From: Pachypanchax playfairii | Taxonomy: Eukaryota > Chordata > Actinopteri > Cyprinodontiformes > Aplocheilidae | Direction: 5' to 3' | Length of the DNA: 64,000 nt | Assembly: GCA_006937955.1 (NCBI GenBank) | Contig: SSNP01000069.1 | Coordinates: 1,631,540 to 1,695,539, forward strand | In this document: positions 13,290 through 23,710 of the stretch, one piece after another | Layout: the number at the start of each line of letters is the position of its first letter | How positions within the stretch are numbered: position 1 is the stretch's first letter | Made by a program: the position numbers and the translations under genes | The notes under the pieces: model-generated | What the model was told of the DNA's origin: nothing | The model's database searches: none | What the model saw: the letters and a program-made list of their open reading frames with translations, nothing else

Positions 13290-14190
13290 TGATACGTGCT
13301 CTTGAACATCAATTACAGCTTGACAATGTCTGATGCTGTTCACAAGGAAACTTATTTGAGGTGTTGCATCTCATTCATTTTTAAAGAGCGACCCTCAGGT
13401 CACCTCTTAACGGTGACTCAGCTGATCCAAAAGGTTTTCTATGGGACTCAGATTCTATGGAGAAAGTGCAGGTTCCTCCTTTCGAGGCATCTCAGTCTCC
13501 AGCAGCTGTTACCTAATGATGCAACCTTGATGAGCTGGAGTCATGTGATCCATGAAGATGAAATCAGGCCTGTGTTGTTCATGCAGGGGAACAAGGACTG
13601 GATTCATGATGTTGTTCAGGTAGTTTGGACTCGTCACTGCATCGTTCACAAAGTGTAGGACAGTTCTGGATTAACTCAACCCATCTGTCCACACTGTGAC
13701 ATCACCAAACACTCGTCTTGGTGACAAGGTGGATGATGCATAACGCTCTCCTTGATGTCTTAGCAGCATTATTGCTGCTGATGAATTAACTTACATCAGA
13801 GAACATCACTGAGACCAGCTGGTTCCTCGTCCAGTTCAAATGCTCCCTGGTCCAAGCAAGACAATGACACCTGTACCTGGGGGTGTAGTCAGGTACACTT
13901 GCAGGTTGTATTGCATGCAGATACTGCTGATGTAAACATTCTGAATGGTCTGATGTGATACTCGGTGCCTTTCAGCTCCCTTTAATGTGCCTGGAGTTTC
14001 GTTTTATCCATCATCTGATTCCACAGGTCTCTGTTCACAATAAAGCATCATCAGTGTGGGACGTGAACAAAGGATGTCCACTTCTCCGCCTTTCTGTGAC
14101 TCTTCCAGCCTCTCTTGCAACCTACATGATGAAACTCTGACACTTCTGTGTGAGAACATCCTGTTTGAAGCCTCACAAAGGCGTTTTTGT
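13290..14190 (-). pseudogene. Tc1-like transposase remnant
   Basis: Reading the minus strand gives, in order, segments typical of Tc1 transposases: REHLNWTRNQLVSVMFSDVS (normally ...FSDES, so the residue after the first catalytic Asp has changed), QGERYASS, VFGDVTVWTDGL, a PDFIFMDHMTPAHQG block (normally FMQDNARPH), and SPIENLLDQL at the C-terminus (normally NPIEHLWDEL). Stops and frameshifts are frequent, so the copy is dead. The open frame on the plus strand across 13296-13658 is its shadow. Terminal inverted repeats were not located. Confidence 0.8.
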
Positions 14191-14919
14191 CTCATTTTGT
14201 AGAAGAAGCTGTTTAAATACTAGCTCTGATCAAATCCATATATTTATTGATCAATTCGAGGATCAAACACTGTTGGAAACAACAAGTTGTGTAAGAAGGA
14301 CTGAAACATTAAACAGTTAAACATTCAAAAGTTTAGGGAGTTCACTTGTACAGATTACAGTAAAGTCTAGGTTCGTCTTGAACCTGTGGAGGTTAAAAAA
14401 TATTCAGATCCAAATTCCATGAACAAAAAATTTGACTCATTATAGTTGGTAAAAACATCTGACTTTTATTACATTCTTTAAATCTGTTTAATTAGATTTT
14501 ATTTCTTTCAAGCGATCTTTCCTATCCAGGAATTTCCCTCCTCTTGTCCTTAGTTGGACTGTTTTGACATGAGGATCTGGCTCAGCCTTGTTGTTCTGTT
14601 TAATCTCTGAAGACCTCATCACTAAACCGCTCATCATTAAATGGAGGCGCTGCCCTCAGTCATCCCCACTGTTACACTTTCAGTCCAGCCTTTAATCTCC
14701 TTTCCAGCAACAACTCACATGTTGTCCAGATAGATAAACAACTCAAAGGTGATTCAAGGCACCAGCCACAGCTCAAAGCTTAAAACTCTCCATCTGTCAG
14801 TAAGTAGAGGTAAAACCTTCTGTTCAGCACTTAGGAGGATAGTTAATAGCTGTGCTGCTCACACAAGTGCATGTCTCTCTTATTCACTGCTTGACTGAGT
14901 TTAGACAGAAAAAACAAAC
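14191..14919. other. Downstream flank of alas1, no gene seen
   Basis: Lies beyond the alas1 poly(A) signal. No exon or repeat family recognised. Confidence 0.55.
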
Positions 14920-14940
14920 AGCACACTTACTTTCTTAAAT

Positions 14941-14946
14941 TTTATT
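14941..14946 (-). terminator. alas1 poly(A) signal AATAAA
   Basis: The first AATAAA on the minus strand after the alas1 stop codon, giving a 3' UTR of about 150-170 nt. No earlier hexamer lies between it and 15093. Confidence 0.75.
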
Positions 14947-15093
14947 TGAAGCTTTTAGAACATCTGAACATAGAATATTTTAAATAGCTCACATATAGGA
15001 CTTTATCAAAGACGATTAATACATTTTATGACAGTGATAGAGGAATGAGTGTGTGGATGTGCCGCTTGGAGCCACAGCAGTGGTTTTGTAGTG

Positions 15094-18000
15094 TTAAGCA
15101 CAGACTGACACAAGGTGGCTGAGACCAGTGAAGTAGGCTTTCTCCCGTTCGCTCATCACCTCAAAGTGCAGCGGCTGCTGGCAGAACGTGCACTCTGCTG
15201 ACGAGTGGGGCTTCAGGTCCAGACCAACTTCCTTCCATGACTGCACCAGCTTTTCTGAAGAGGAAAAAAAAAAACAAAATCTCTTTTTTAGTTTCTGTTT
15301 TTCCTTATCATTTCGTTCTAACGTAAACAAATAGATTTAAGCATGTTAAAATGGGGCTACACGCATTTTATCATCTTACCAACAAAGTATTTCATCATCT
15401 CAGGGGTGTGGTGAGGCGTCGGGGCGATGCGCAGGAGCTCCTCGCCTCTTGCAACAGTGGGATAGTTGATGGCTTGCACGTAAATGTTGTGGCGACTCAT
15501 CATGATGTCACACACTTCTGTGTTTTTCTCAGCATTTGCCACCTAAGATTATAAAAAGAAAAATAAGATGTTTAAAGCAGAGTCATATTTAAATTGAACT
15601 AGATTAGATGATGGGAGCTGTCGCTTACCCGGATGGGGATGATGTGGCTGGGGCAGTGCACGACAGGCAGCCCCGAGTCCATCAGCATCTGCCTAAGCAG
15701 CTTGACGTTGCGCTGGTGTTTACGTCTCAGCATTCGACCTTCTTCACTTTTAAGAACCTGAATCGACTGTCTGGCTCCAGCCAGAAGCATCGGCGGCAGA
15801 GATGTGGTGAAGATGAAACCAGCAGCATAGGAGCGCACCGTGTCCACCAGCGCAGAGGTACTGGCAATGTAACCACCCACGCAACCGAAAGCTTTGCCTG
15901 GAAAGGAAATGACATGAGTTCATTTTGGTTGCTGCTGCAGCTCTAAAGTTTTTATTCTGAGACTCGATTGAACAGAAACTCCTTTAAGAAGAAATTCAAA
16001 AGAACACCAAATGATTTACACTGCAACTTCAAACAGTAATAACCTTCGTCAAATGGTGGTTACACAAGAGCTGCAGCGCTGCTAGGATAGACATAATCAC
16101 CCCCTTCAACCTGACAGCGACACAAAGTAACTCAATCAGAGCGCAATGAGAACCCACAGTTTCCTAGCAACAGCAGCGCTGCTCCCATTTCTTTAAGCCC
16201 TCAGGCATATTGGCTGACACAGCTGAGGTTTAACAAACACAAGGAGCATGATGAGTCACTATGACTGGAGGTTTTAATTCAAAAAGCAAAAACCAAACCA
16301 AGTATGACCCTACAGTATACTGTTACAACTGGTAATCGTCTGGAAACTCAGGAACATTAAATCCTCTAAATTAAAATTTATTCTGTATAACCTGAGTACT
16401 TTTAATAGTGAATAGATTCTGACCTAGAGTTCCTGAAATGATATCCATCTTGTGCATGACGCCATCCCGGTCTCCGATACCGCCTCCTCTGGCTCCATAC
16501 AGACCCACAGCATGAACCTCATCCACGAAGGTGATGGCACCAAACTCATGTGCCAAGTCACACATCTCCTCTAATGGACACACAGCACCTGCGATACAGA
16601 CAAAACACAAAGGAGGTCACGTTAGGATTTAATTGGAGGAAGAAACAACCTCAGAATTGATTAAAAAAAAAAAAGAAGAAGAGAAAACTACTGAAACTCA
16701 CCGTCCATCGAGTGGACGGTCTCAAAGGCAACAATCTTGGGTTTGGTGGGGTCTCCCTTCTGCAGCATCTCTCGAAGATGAGCCACATCATTGTGACGGA
16801 ATATAAACTTTTTAGCACCGCTGTTTCTTATACCCTGGATCATGGAAGCATGGTTCCCTGCATCCGAGTAAATCTCACAACCTTTGATTGGGAGGAGATT
16901 GCAGGTCAGAATTTGAGAAATTTAATATTTCTCTTGCATTAAACAGCATGTGTCTTACTTACCCGGCAGCATCTTGGCGAGGGTGAAAAGGGTCGAGTCA
17001 TTTGCAACAAAGCAGGAGGTGAAGAGGAGTGCTGCGTCCTTCTTGTGAAGGTCGGCCAGCTCTTGTTCCAGTTCTACATGGAATTTACTTGTTCCAGATA
17101 TATTCCTGGTACCTCCTGCACCTGAGCCATGCTTTTGTAAAGTATCCCTGGAAACAGACAAGAAAGAAGTTATTCAAATATTCTGATTTTCTAAAGCTGA
17201 ATTGTTTAAATAGTAATATTGGCATTTTGTTGTAGTAAGGAACACAAAACAGCTGATAAGAAAAGGGAAAACAATCCTTTCAGTGGAAAATATCAGCTGA
17301 ACTTCTACTCTCTGCTCCACAAACAATGGCATGACCTTAGTGTTGGGTTGTATTTAATCATTACAATGTTTCGCAGCTTCTAGTTCTTTCTATCTGAACT
17401 CCGCTCTCACAGTAGGACAAAAGTTACAAGGCAGTCAGGGGAAGCAAACAAGATAAAAGAAATCTTTTCCTTATTATATAACTGACAATGACCTGGGAGA
17501 ACTGGATCAAATGTCGTCCTGTGAGGACTACATACGCACACTACACGTGTTACTTACATGATGGACGTCACGACTCGAGGGTGTCGACTCATGCCCAGGT
17601 AGTCATTGCTGCACCAGACAGACACCTCGCGTTTGTCGTCTAGAGAGCCTGTGAAGTCGTCAGCCATCGGAAACTCGGTGGCCAGACGGTTCACGGTCTT
17701 AAACACACGATATGTGTGGTCGCTCTTCTTTTCTTCAATCTTCTTCTCAAAAAAGTCATCGTACTGAAAGCGGGACACTGTAAATGAACAGAACAATACT
17801 TCAGTGTTGCAACTGCAAGGAGATTCAGAGAGCTTTGCTTAAAAAAAAGGATGCAAAGTTCACACTCCAAATAGAAAATAATTAATAACGTACTTGTGCC
17901 GAGCAGATTATCTTGCAGCAAGTGGGTGACTCTCTTAGGACGCTGCTTCAGGAGAGTCTTCATTAAATTACTCTGCTCCCTGCCTTCATTGGTACTGGCC

Positions 18001-18653
18001 AAGGATGGCTGCTTCAGCTGAGCAGGTGACACTTCTGACCAGGGTTGAGAAAACAAACATAAAAATCATTTAGCACAGCACAATCAGCTAAATTTCAAGC
18101 CCTGTATAATAAATATTACCTTTCTGGACGGTGCGTACTTCTTCTACATCCTCTTGGAACTCCATGGTAACCTGACGGACCACACCACTGTTCTTCTGGT
18201 TCATCTCAGCAGCCAGGAAGGGGCATTTGGAAGCTGCCACCTGGCCTGGAGGAGGCATGGGATGACCAGCAGGAAGCTTAGATTCTGCTTCCTGTTTAGG
18301 AGCTGGAAAAGGACAAAGAAAATAGACATTAAATACATTTTAATGTAAAGCTTCACACTATCGATATAACATGGCAGTTAATCTGTCGTTATCTTTATAT
18401 TATGTGGCAACTGTGTTAATTAAAGTTTTAATTCTTCATCATACTCACAATCACTTGCAGATTTGGAGTCGGCCTTCTGGTAGAAGGATGAAGAACAGAG
18501 GGCCCGAGCCATTGAAGGAGCCATGGGTTTTGAAGCCAGTTCCATCATGATGGGGCATCGCTGAGCGTAAGTGACCAGAGCCTTTTTAGACTGCTGGAAA
18601 AAGGCTTGGGGCATCCCAGCCAAGAATGGGCAGCGGCGTACTATCACTTCCAT
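15094..18653 (-). CDS. alas1: 5-aminolevulinate synthase 1, ten coding exons
   Basis: Mitochondrial PLP enzyme that condenses glycine with succinyl-CoA to 5-aminolevulinate, the first and rate-limiting step of heme synthesis. Coding exons, 5' to 3': 18449-18653, 18120-18302, 17894-18034, 17558-17777, 16963-17147, 16702-16881, 16424-16588, 15629-15897, 15380-15542, 15094-15254. All introns are GT-AG and phases agree, giving 1872 nt and 623 residues, normal for the family. The presequence carries three heme-regulatory CP motifs (RRCPFL, Cys8; QRCPIM, Cys33; SKCPFLAAEM, Cys95). The catalytic core runs from about residue 178: SNDYLGM, GSGAGGTRN (257-265), DEVHAVG (Asp394) and SGTLGK with PLP lysine 428. 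ALAS1 rather than ALAS2 because of MEVIVRRCPFL, GARGGGIGDRDG and HSSAECTFC. The gene appears intact and N-free. Open frames on the opposite strand are shadows. Confidence 0.98.
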
Positions 18654-18680
18654 GCTGAGAAGTGATGACTGTCAAGCAAT
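18654..18680 (-). other. alas1: alas1 exon 2, 5' UTR part
   Basis: A pyrimidine-rich acceptor ending in AG lies at 18682-18681, so exon 2 begins at 18680, 27 nt before the ATG at 18653. The ATG is chosen because the frame begins with the conserved ALAS1 N-terminus and the CP motif follows at once. Confidence 0.85.
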
Positions 18681-19541
18681 CTAAAAACGTACAACAAGAA
18701 AATACAATTAGATTTCTAATACAATTTCATAAGTATGATGAAAATTTCTGAGTGTTCCTCATTCTCTAATTTATTTGTGAAGCTGTTGTTAGAGACATAG
18801 AAGATCTTTGATGTTAGTTTTACATCATCTTATCTTAAAACCCTACAAACACTCAAGCTTTGACTGTACATAAAGATCTCAAATTATTTCTACTGTCTCT
18901 TTAAAAGAAACTATCACCACAACCAGTCACCTCTGTATCGACGATTGCAACAGGTGTCTGATGACACAGTAGTAACTAACTTTTAACACCATTTCCATAA
19001 CCCTCTTATGTCTCCGTAAGACACTCCTTCCCAAATGGTGTCAGGTAACAGAGTCGTGAAGTCCCCACCCCAGAGAAAAAAAAAACACAATTGTAATAGT
19101 TTCATCACACAAGTGCAAAAATTGGACTAAAGTTTATGAAAAGCAAGTAATACGATATTAAAACGCGGTTCCTTTGTAATATCCAGTTTTTAGTCCTGAA
19201 TCTAATATTTTATGGCAGTGTAAGTACAGTTACACTTTCACAATCCATGTATTTTTATTATCACATAATTCGGTAATTTATACTCACAACAGCGCTTTAC
19301 TTATGTAATTAAAACTCCCCTATTGTGTCATAAACAATGTTAAAATTTGATCTATAGCCACGTAAAACCAACAAGTCTCTTTAAAAACAAAATAAAAATA
19401 GATGTACATTAAAAAGCTCAATGACAGAAGATCTTTCCGTGATCTTTTGCCGGTTGACCTCGCTGAGCGTTAGCTAGAATGCTAAAATAAGCTAGGAAGC
19501 GACCACAGATTAAGCGACGAAAACAAAACCAAAAAACTAAC

Positions 19542-19670
19542 CTGTAAAATTATCTCCGGGCGGAAAAAATCCGTACAATCAGAGTGAGAGGTTCACAACA
19601 AGGACGGTAACTAGTTGTTATTTCTGATCAAGCGTAGGTACAACGTTATCCTGCACTGAGGACGAACGAA
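19542..19670 (-). other. alas1: alas1 noncoding exon 1 (5' leader)
   Basis: A consensus donor (CAG then GTTAG) lies at 19541-19540 and a TATA element lies upstream at 19697-19693, so the leader exon is about 130 nt. The 5' end is inferred from TATA spacing (about 25-32 nt) and could move by several bases. The leader contains an IRE-like hairpin at its very start. The intron to exon 2 is about 860 bp. Confidence 0.75.
19644..19668 (-). promoter_or_regulatory. Iron-responsive-element-like hairpin in alas1 5' UTR
   Basis: On the minus strand: lower stem CGTT (19668-19665) pairs with AACG (19647-19644). An unpaired C sits at 19664. Upper stem GTCCT (19663-19659) pairs with AGGAT (19652-19648), four Watson-Crick pairs plus one G-U. 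The six-base loop is CAGTGC (19658-19653). This matches the IRE consensus CAGUGN loop, five-pair upper stem and 5' bulged C. From memory, the vertebrate ALAS2 IRE has almost the same core. The hairpin is cap-proximal if the start site follows the TATA element, the position needed for IRP block of translation. Whether it is included in the mature mRNA depends on the exact start site. Confidence 0.8.
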
Positions 19671-19692
19671 AAGGACGAGGAGGTTCCACGCC

Positions 19693-19697
19693 TTATA
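19693..19697 (-). promoter_or_regulatory. TATA element of alas1
   Basis: Minus strand reads GGTTTTATAAGGCG. Spacing to the predicted start of exon 1 near 19667-19672 is 25-30 nt. Confidence 0.7.
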
Positions 19698-19719
19698 AAA
19701 CCTCACCGGTTCGTGAAAG

Positions 19720-19729
19720 TCTCGCGAGA
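19720..19729. promoter_or_regulatory. TCTCGCGAGA palindromic promoter motif
   Basis: A perfect 10-bp palindrome about 25 bp upstream of the TATA element. The TCTCGCGAGA (CGCG) element is a known vertebrate promoter motif often linked to bidirectional initiation. A second CTCGCGAGA occurs inside the TTAA elements near 25739 and 30768, so the motif alone is not proof of function. Confidence 0.6.
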
Positions 19730-19730
19730 T

Positions 19731-21780
19731 TTACTTCATTCACGTTTAACCTTTTTTTTTAACCAGAAACTTTAACAGGGATAGTTTGAATAAACAACTA
19801 CAATTCCGATTAGGGTATTTTTTGTTAATACAAAAGTAAGTAAAAAAGATTTTAAAATCCATTCAATTTTTAGATTTTAAATCACCATAGAGCTTAACAA
19901 GAATGATTGAGCAGCCACCATCATCATAAACGCGCGCAAAAAAAAAAAAAAGAAAAGAAATATATATATATATATATATATAGAATCAAAATTATTTTTT
20001 ATTTTTTTCAGAGGAGAATGGATTTAGACTAACACCACTAACTGTCTCGTCCAAGTCTGTTAAAGTCTGATGTGAAAACAAACATTACCACACCAGAAGT
20101 CAAAGGTCCTTCAAGCTAATCAGCTCATATGATACCATATGATATGTTTTGGTTTCTTAGTTTTCTTTTAGTATGTTAATTTCTTTTTTAACAGCAGTAA
20201 CTAGTTTTACTGTTGGATTCTGACCAGTTAGTCATCTGAATAAACTGAATAACTAACAACTTTGTTTCCAAAATATTTCAGTGAAATTACAACATGCAGG
20301 AACAGTATATTGATTTGTTTGACTGACGTTCTTGAAAAACGTGACATCCTAATCTGACTCTTTAAGTATGTTTGAAGAGTTTCAATTGCAGGATAATGAA
20401 CAGTAATTTATAGGATCAATTCAAATCTTAATCAACTGGTTAATCTGCTGGAGAGATTTTAAGTTACCGAACATGTGACTCTGGATCTGAATTAGTCAGA
20501 CTATTCTTGAAATGTCATCTTAATCTCAGCACACACAGACAGTGTGTTCACATTCGACAGTTTTCAGGCACAGCCATTTAAAAATGTTGCTTCTCATTAT
20601 AATAAATATCTGCACATTCGGTTAGAGACCATTACATTGGCTCAATATATTTCAATCTTTATGTAATCTAAAACATCCAGTAGAATGTCTAATGCAGTTT
20701 TCAATCTATAATCAAATACTGTTCACTAATACAACAAAAAACATTTTGATCAATTATGACTGAAATTAAACTTACAAGAAAACTAGAGTTTTATAGATTA
20801 AAAGGAACTTTTTGTATGAAACAAATACAATTCTGTTGTTTATAGTATGGTGCATGTGCACTAGAATCATCTTTATATAAATCTGCGCAACTATGTTTTA
20901 AGGCTTTTCATTTTTATTCAAATATGGAGTTGATTTAAATAGAAAAACATCATAAATATTCAAGGAGGAGAGATAAAACAGTTTGAGCCAACAAAAGAAA
21001 AAAAAGGAAGCTGACAGTGTTTTTTCTGTAAAAAAATGGGAAACAAGGTAAATAAGAATTTTCCACCTCTTTAAAAGATTTTGTCTTATTACTGTCTGAA
21101 GAAAACAAATACACATTTGCTAATATTTCTTTCTTTCTGTGTTACCTGAAAGTGTTTAATGGCCTCAGACCCAATCAGACCATGATCATCTGCTGCCCTC
21201 ATCTGTTCATCTCAAACTATTGCACTTGAAACACTTCCAAATAAATTTAACAAAGATTAGAAAAAAAAAACCACAAAAAAACTCTAGTATGGGTGAAAAA
21301 ACGTGATGTCAATTAAATGCAATTAAATGTAGGAAATCTTGATACACTTCTAATACCTCGAACCTCAGGAAAGCTTTCCATGCAGATTTTGGTCAATGTT
21401 TGGAATGTAAATATGTCTCAGTTTATTTCCTTTCATTAGAAAATATTCAAACTGGGATTATCACAGACAAGTCAAGTGAAGGGAAGATAAATATCATACT
21501 TGATTCTTGTTTTGTGTTGCTTTAACAGCTTGAAATTAGTGGTGATGTCCCAAGATCTAAAGTTCCCTTCACTCTGAGCCTCATGTGACCAAATGCTCCC
21601 CTGACTGTCATTAAAACCACATCACTCACTGAAAAACATCTCCAGACCACGAGCTCAGCACCGTGGGACTCTCTGCCACAGGGTAATTAATTTATACTAA
21701 TAAATCACATGACAGTAGTTTTTCTTTATAATAATTACCATGTTATATTAAAAATGCATTCTAGGCAAATTTAGTTTTGT
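19731..21780. other. Upstream flank of alas1, no gene seen
   Basis: A (TA)n tract lies at about 19961-19981. No divergent gene starts here that I can recognise. The rest is AT-rich sequence with short open frames only. Confidence 0.55.
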
Positions 21781-21784
21781 ATTG

Positions 21785-21993
21785 AGCACAAGTAGGATTC
21801 TAAATACAGACGTCAGGGCAATGGGTTCAGTTAATCCCTGGATGGAGGATTTTTTGGGGACCAGGATGATGGTTGAGGTTTTGAGGCTGGATGGGACTTT
21901 GCAATGCTCCAGTGAGGTGATGAAGAGTCTTGTGACTATAGTGGCCAAGGTAATTGATACTTTATTGATCCTCTTGGGGAAATTATGTCTGCA
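21785..21993 (-). mobile_element. LINE reverse-transcriptase fragment plus LINE 3' tail
   Basis: The minus strand encodes SLEHCKVPSSLKTSTIILVP and KKSSIQGL, the first conserved block of CR1/Rex-type reverse transcriptases. Directly upstream on the same strand (21993-21950) is a LINE 3' tail of the type 'aggatcaataaagtatc', so two LINE pieces are joined out of order. Confidence 0.65.
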
Positions 21994-22463
21994 CATTTAC
22001 AGTTTTTCTGCGATGCTTTGGTGCATTTGTCACAACAGAATTAAACTTTCCACCACTACTAAGGCATTTCTCAAAACAATTAGTGCAAACTGCAGAACGT
22101 GGTGGATAACCTGCAAAAGCAAGTCACTTCCTCAAAATGGATCATTTGTTCTTCAAAAGGAAGTATTTATGTCCATGAAAGTGTCAGTGCCGTCAAAATT
22201 ACAAGTTACAACACCAGCACCTTTGAGTCAAAAGTCAGATGGTGTGAACATGTTTTCATTGTGACAGATGACACTGGAAATGCTTCCCAATTTCATGTAA
22301 AGTCAAGAAAGCATTTTGAAAGCTAGAATTAAATAAAATCAAGACACTTAATATGCACTTAACTGTATATTTGCAACTGTTCATGGCATCATGCACCTGA
22401 AAAAAAAACTTTTACAACAAAAATATAAATTCCCTTTGGCTCAGTAAACCTTACTGCATGCAT

Positions 22464-22547
22464 GTCATCTGCAAACGTCTGGAGCTTGACAGACTGATGC
22501 ACCTGGAGGTGCATCAGTCTGTCAAGCTCCAGACGTTTGCAGATGAC
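22464..22547. repeat. Perfect 41-bp inverted repeat with 2-nt spacer
   Basis: Left arm 22464-22504, spacer GG, right arm 22507-22547, with no mismatch between the arms. The right arm encodes the LINE segment HQSVKLQTFADD on the plus strand, and the left arm encodes the same peptide on the minus strand. Confidence 0.92.
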
Positions 22548-23150
22548 CCCCCCCCTCATCGGTCTCATCTCTGAGGAGGATGAGTCCACCTACAGCTGGG
22601 AGATTGGATTGTCTGGCGTCCTGGTGGGAGCTCAACAACATGGAGCTCAATGCAGCTAAAACAGTGGAGATGGTTGTGGACTTTAGGAGGAACTCACCCC
22701 CGTCCCTAAGGGACACCCTTAGTGAGTCCCCAATAGACATAGTGGAGTCCTTCCTTATCCTGTGGTACCCTCATCTCTCGGGACCTCAAGTGGGAGATGA
22801 ACATCAGCTACCTCACCAAAAGCTCTGGTGCTCCAGCATCAGAGGACGTACTTCCTGCAACAATTGAGGAAGTTCAACCTACTGAATGTCACTGGCTGCA
22901 AGACCCCCCCCCCCCCAATCATGGACAACATATTTTCATCTACATCACAGTAAATATCAACTCTCTAAATGCAACGAGGAACCCTTCGACCAGCCTCAGC
23001 CACCGTGAGGCCATGATTTACCACATGATCAACAAGTGTTTCCCTGGTTTCATCAGGAATTTCTCTATGTGGTTGGCCTGTTCTCCCTCTTCTTCCCTGG
23101 TTTGGTTTCCTTCCTCCCCCATCCTCACCCCTCTTCCATGAGACTGACCT
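22505..23150 (+). mobile_element. LINE reverse-transcriptase fragment (FADD box region)
   Basis: Plus-strand segments SVKLQTFADD, LIGLISEEDESTY, MELNAAKTVEMVVDFRRNSP and LRKFNLLNVTG follow the order of CR1/Rex-type LINE ORF2 from the catalytic A/YADD box to the thumb. Several frameshifts. C-runs at 22547-22554 and about 22903-22916 interrupt it. The element is dead. Confidence 0.75.
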
Positions 23151-23710
23151 TCCATGTATTGTAGTTCTGTAGATACAGTATGCACCTCAGGTACTGTATG
23201 TATATACTTTTAAAGTTTGGGTTCATGTGATTCAACAGTGAAGAAGAGGCTTGTTATTGTTTGCAACTAATAATTCACTCTCATCTTTTCATCAGTGTAA
23301 GATAAGATTCACCTGAGAAAAGTTATTTATGGACATTTTCATGGAAACACAATTAAAATATGTTTAAAATGAATGTAAAAAATGTTTGACATGTTCACCA
23401 ATTTTGCGTGCAATGACACAATCAATGAAATGAAGACTATTAGTTGTATGAACAATGACTATCTAGCCTGTATAAGTATAGTGCATTTTGATAGACATGA
23501 TGAAAAACAGGTCAAAATAGACCATTTTGCAGATTTTTGTACTTACTCAACTGCTTCATGTCCAAAAGCATCGGCAACTGGATGAAATGAACATGAAACT
23601 GCCACTAGGTTGTGCCCAAATGACTACATGTGGTGGAGGTTGCACTAACTGTTGTGAAAAGTTCAATTCTGTTGTGAGAAACGCATCAAAGCAACTGAGA
23701 AAAACTGTAA

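Larger units (their letters stand above)
21998..23710. mobile_element. DNA transposon with about 50-bp inverted termini, containing LINE insertion
   Basis: The left end (21998-22046, ttacagtttttctgcgatgc...) and the reverse complement of the right end (23661-23710, ttacagtttttctcagttgc...) match at about 41 of 50 positions, both ending in CACAACAGAATT. The interiors next to each end (about 22050-22370 and 23160-23660) look noncoding, and LINE sequence sits between them. The superfamily is uncertain (an ISL2EU-type or other fish DNA element). Confidence 0.55.

Noticed and set aside
13296..13658. 120-codon plus-strand open frame
   Set aside because: It lies antisense to recognisable Tc1 transposase sequence and has no domain of its own.
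15351..17235. Several plus-strand open frames across alas1
   Set aside because: They are antisense shadows of alas1 exons 15380-15542, 15629-15897, 16702-16881 and 16963-17147.
15094..18653. Identity as alas2 because of the IRE-like hairpin
   Set aside because: N-terminal CP motifs, GARGGGIGDRDG and HSSAECTFC fit ALAS1; the ALAS2 signatures as I recall them are absent.
21782..22264. 160-codon plus-strand open frame
   Set aside because: It runs across an antisense LINE fragment, a LINE tail and a DNA-transposon terminus; composite with no domain.
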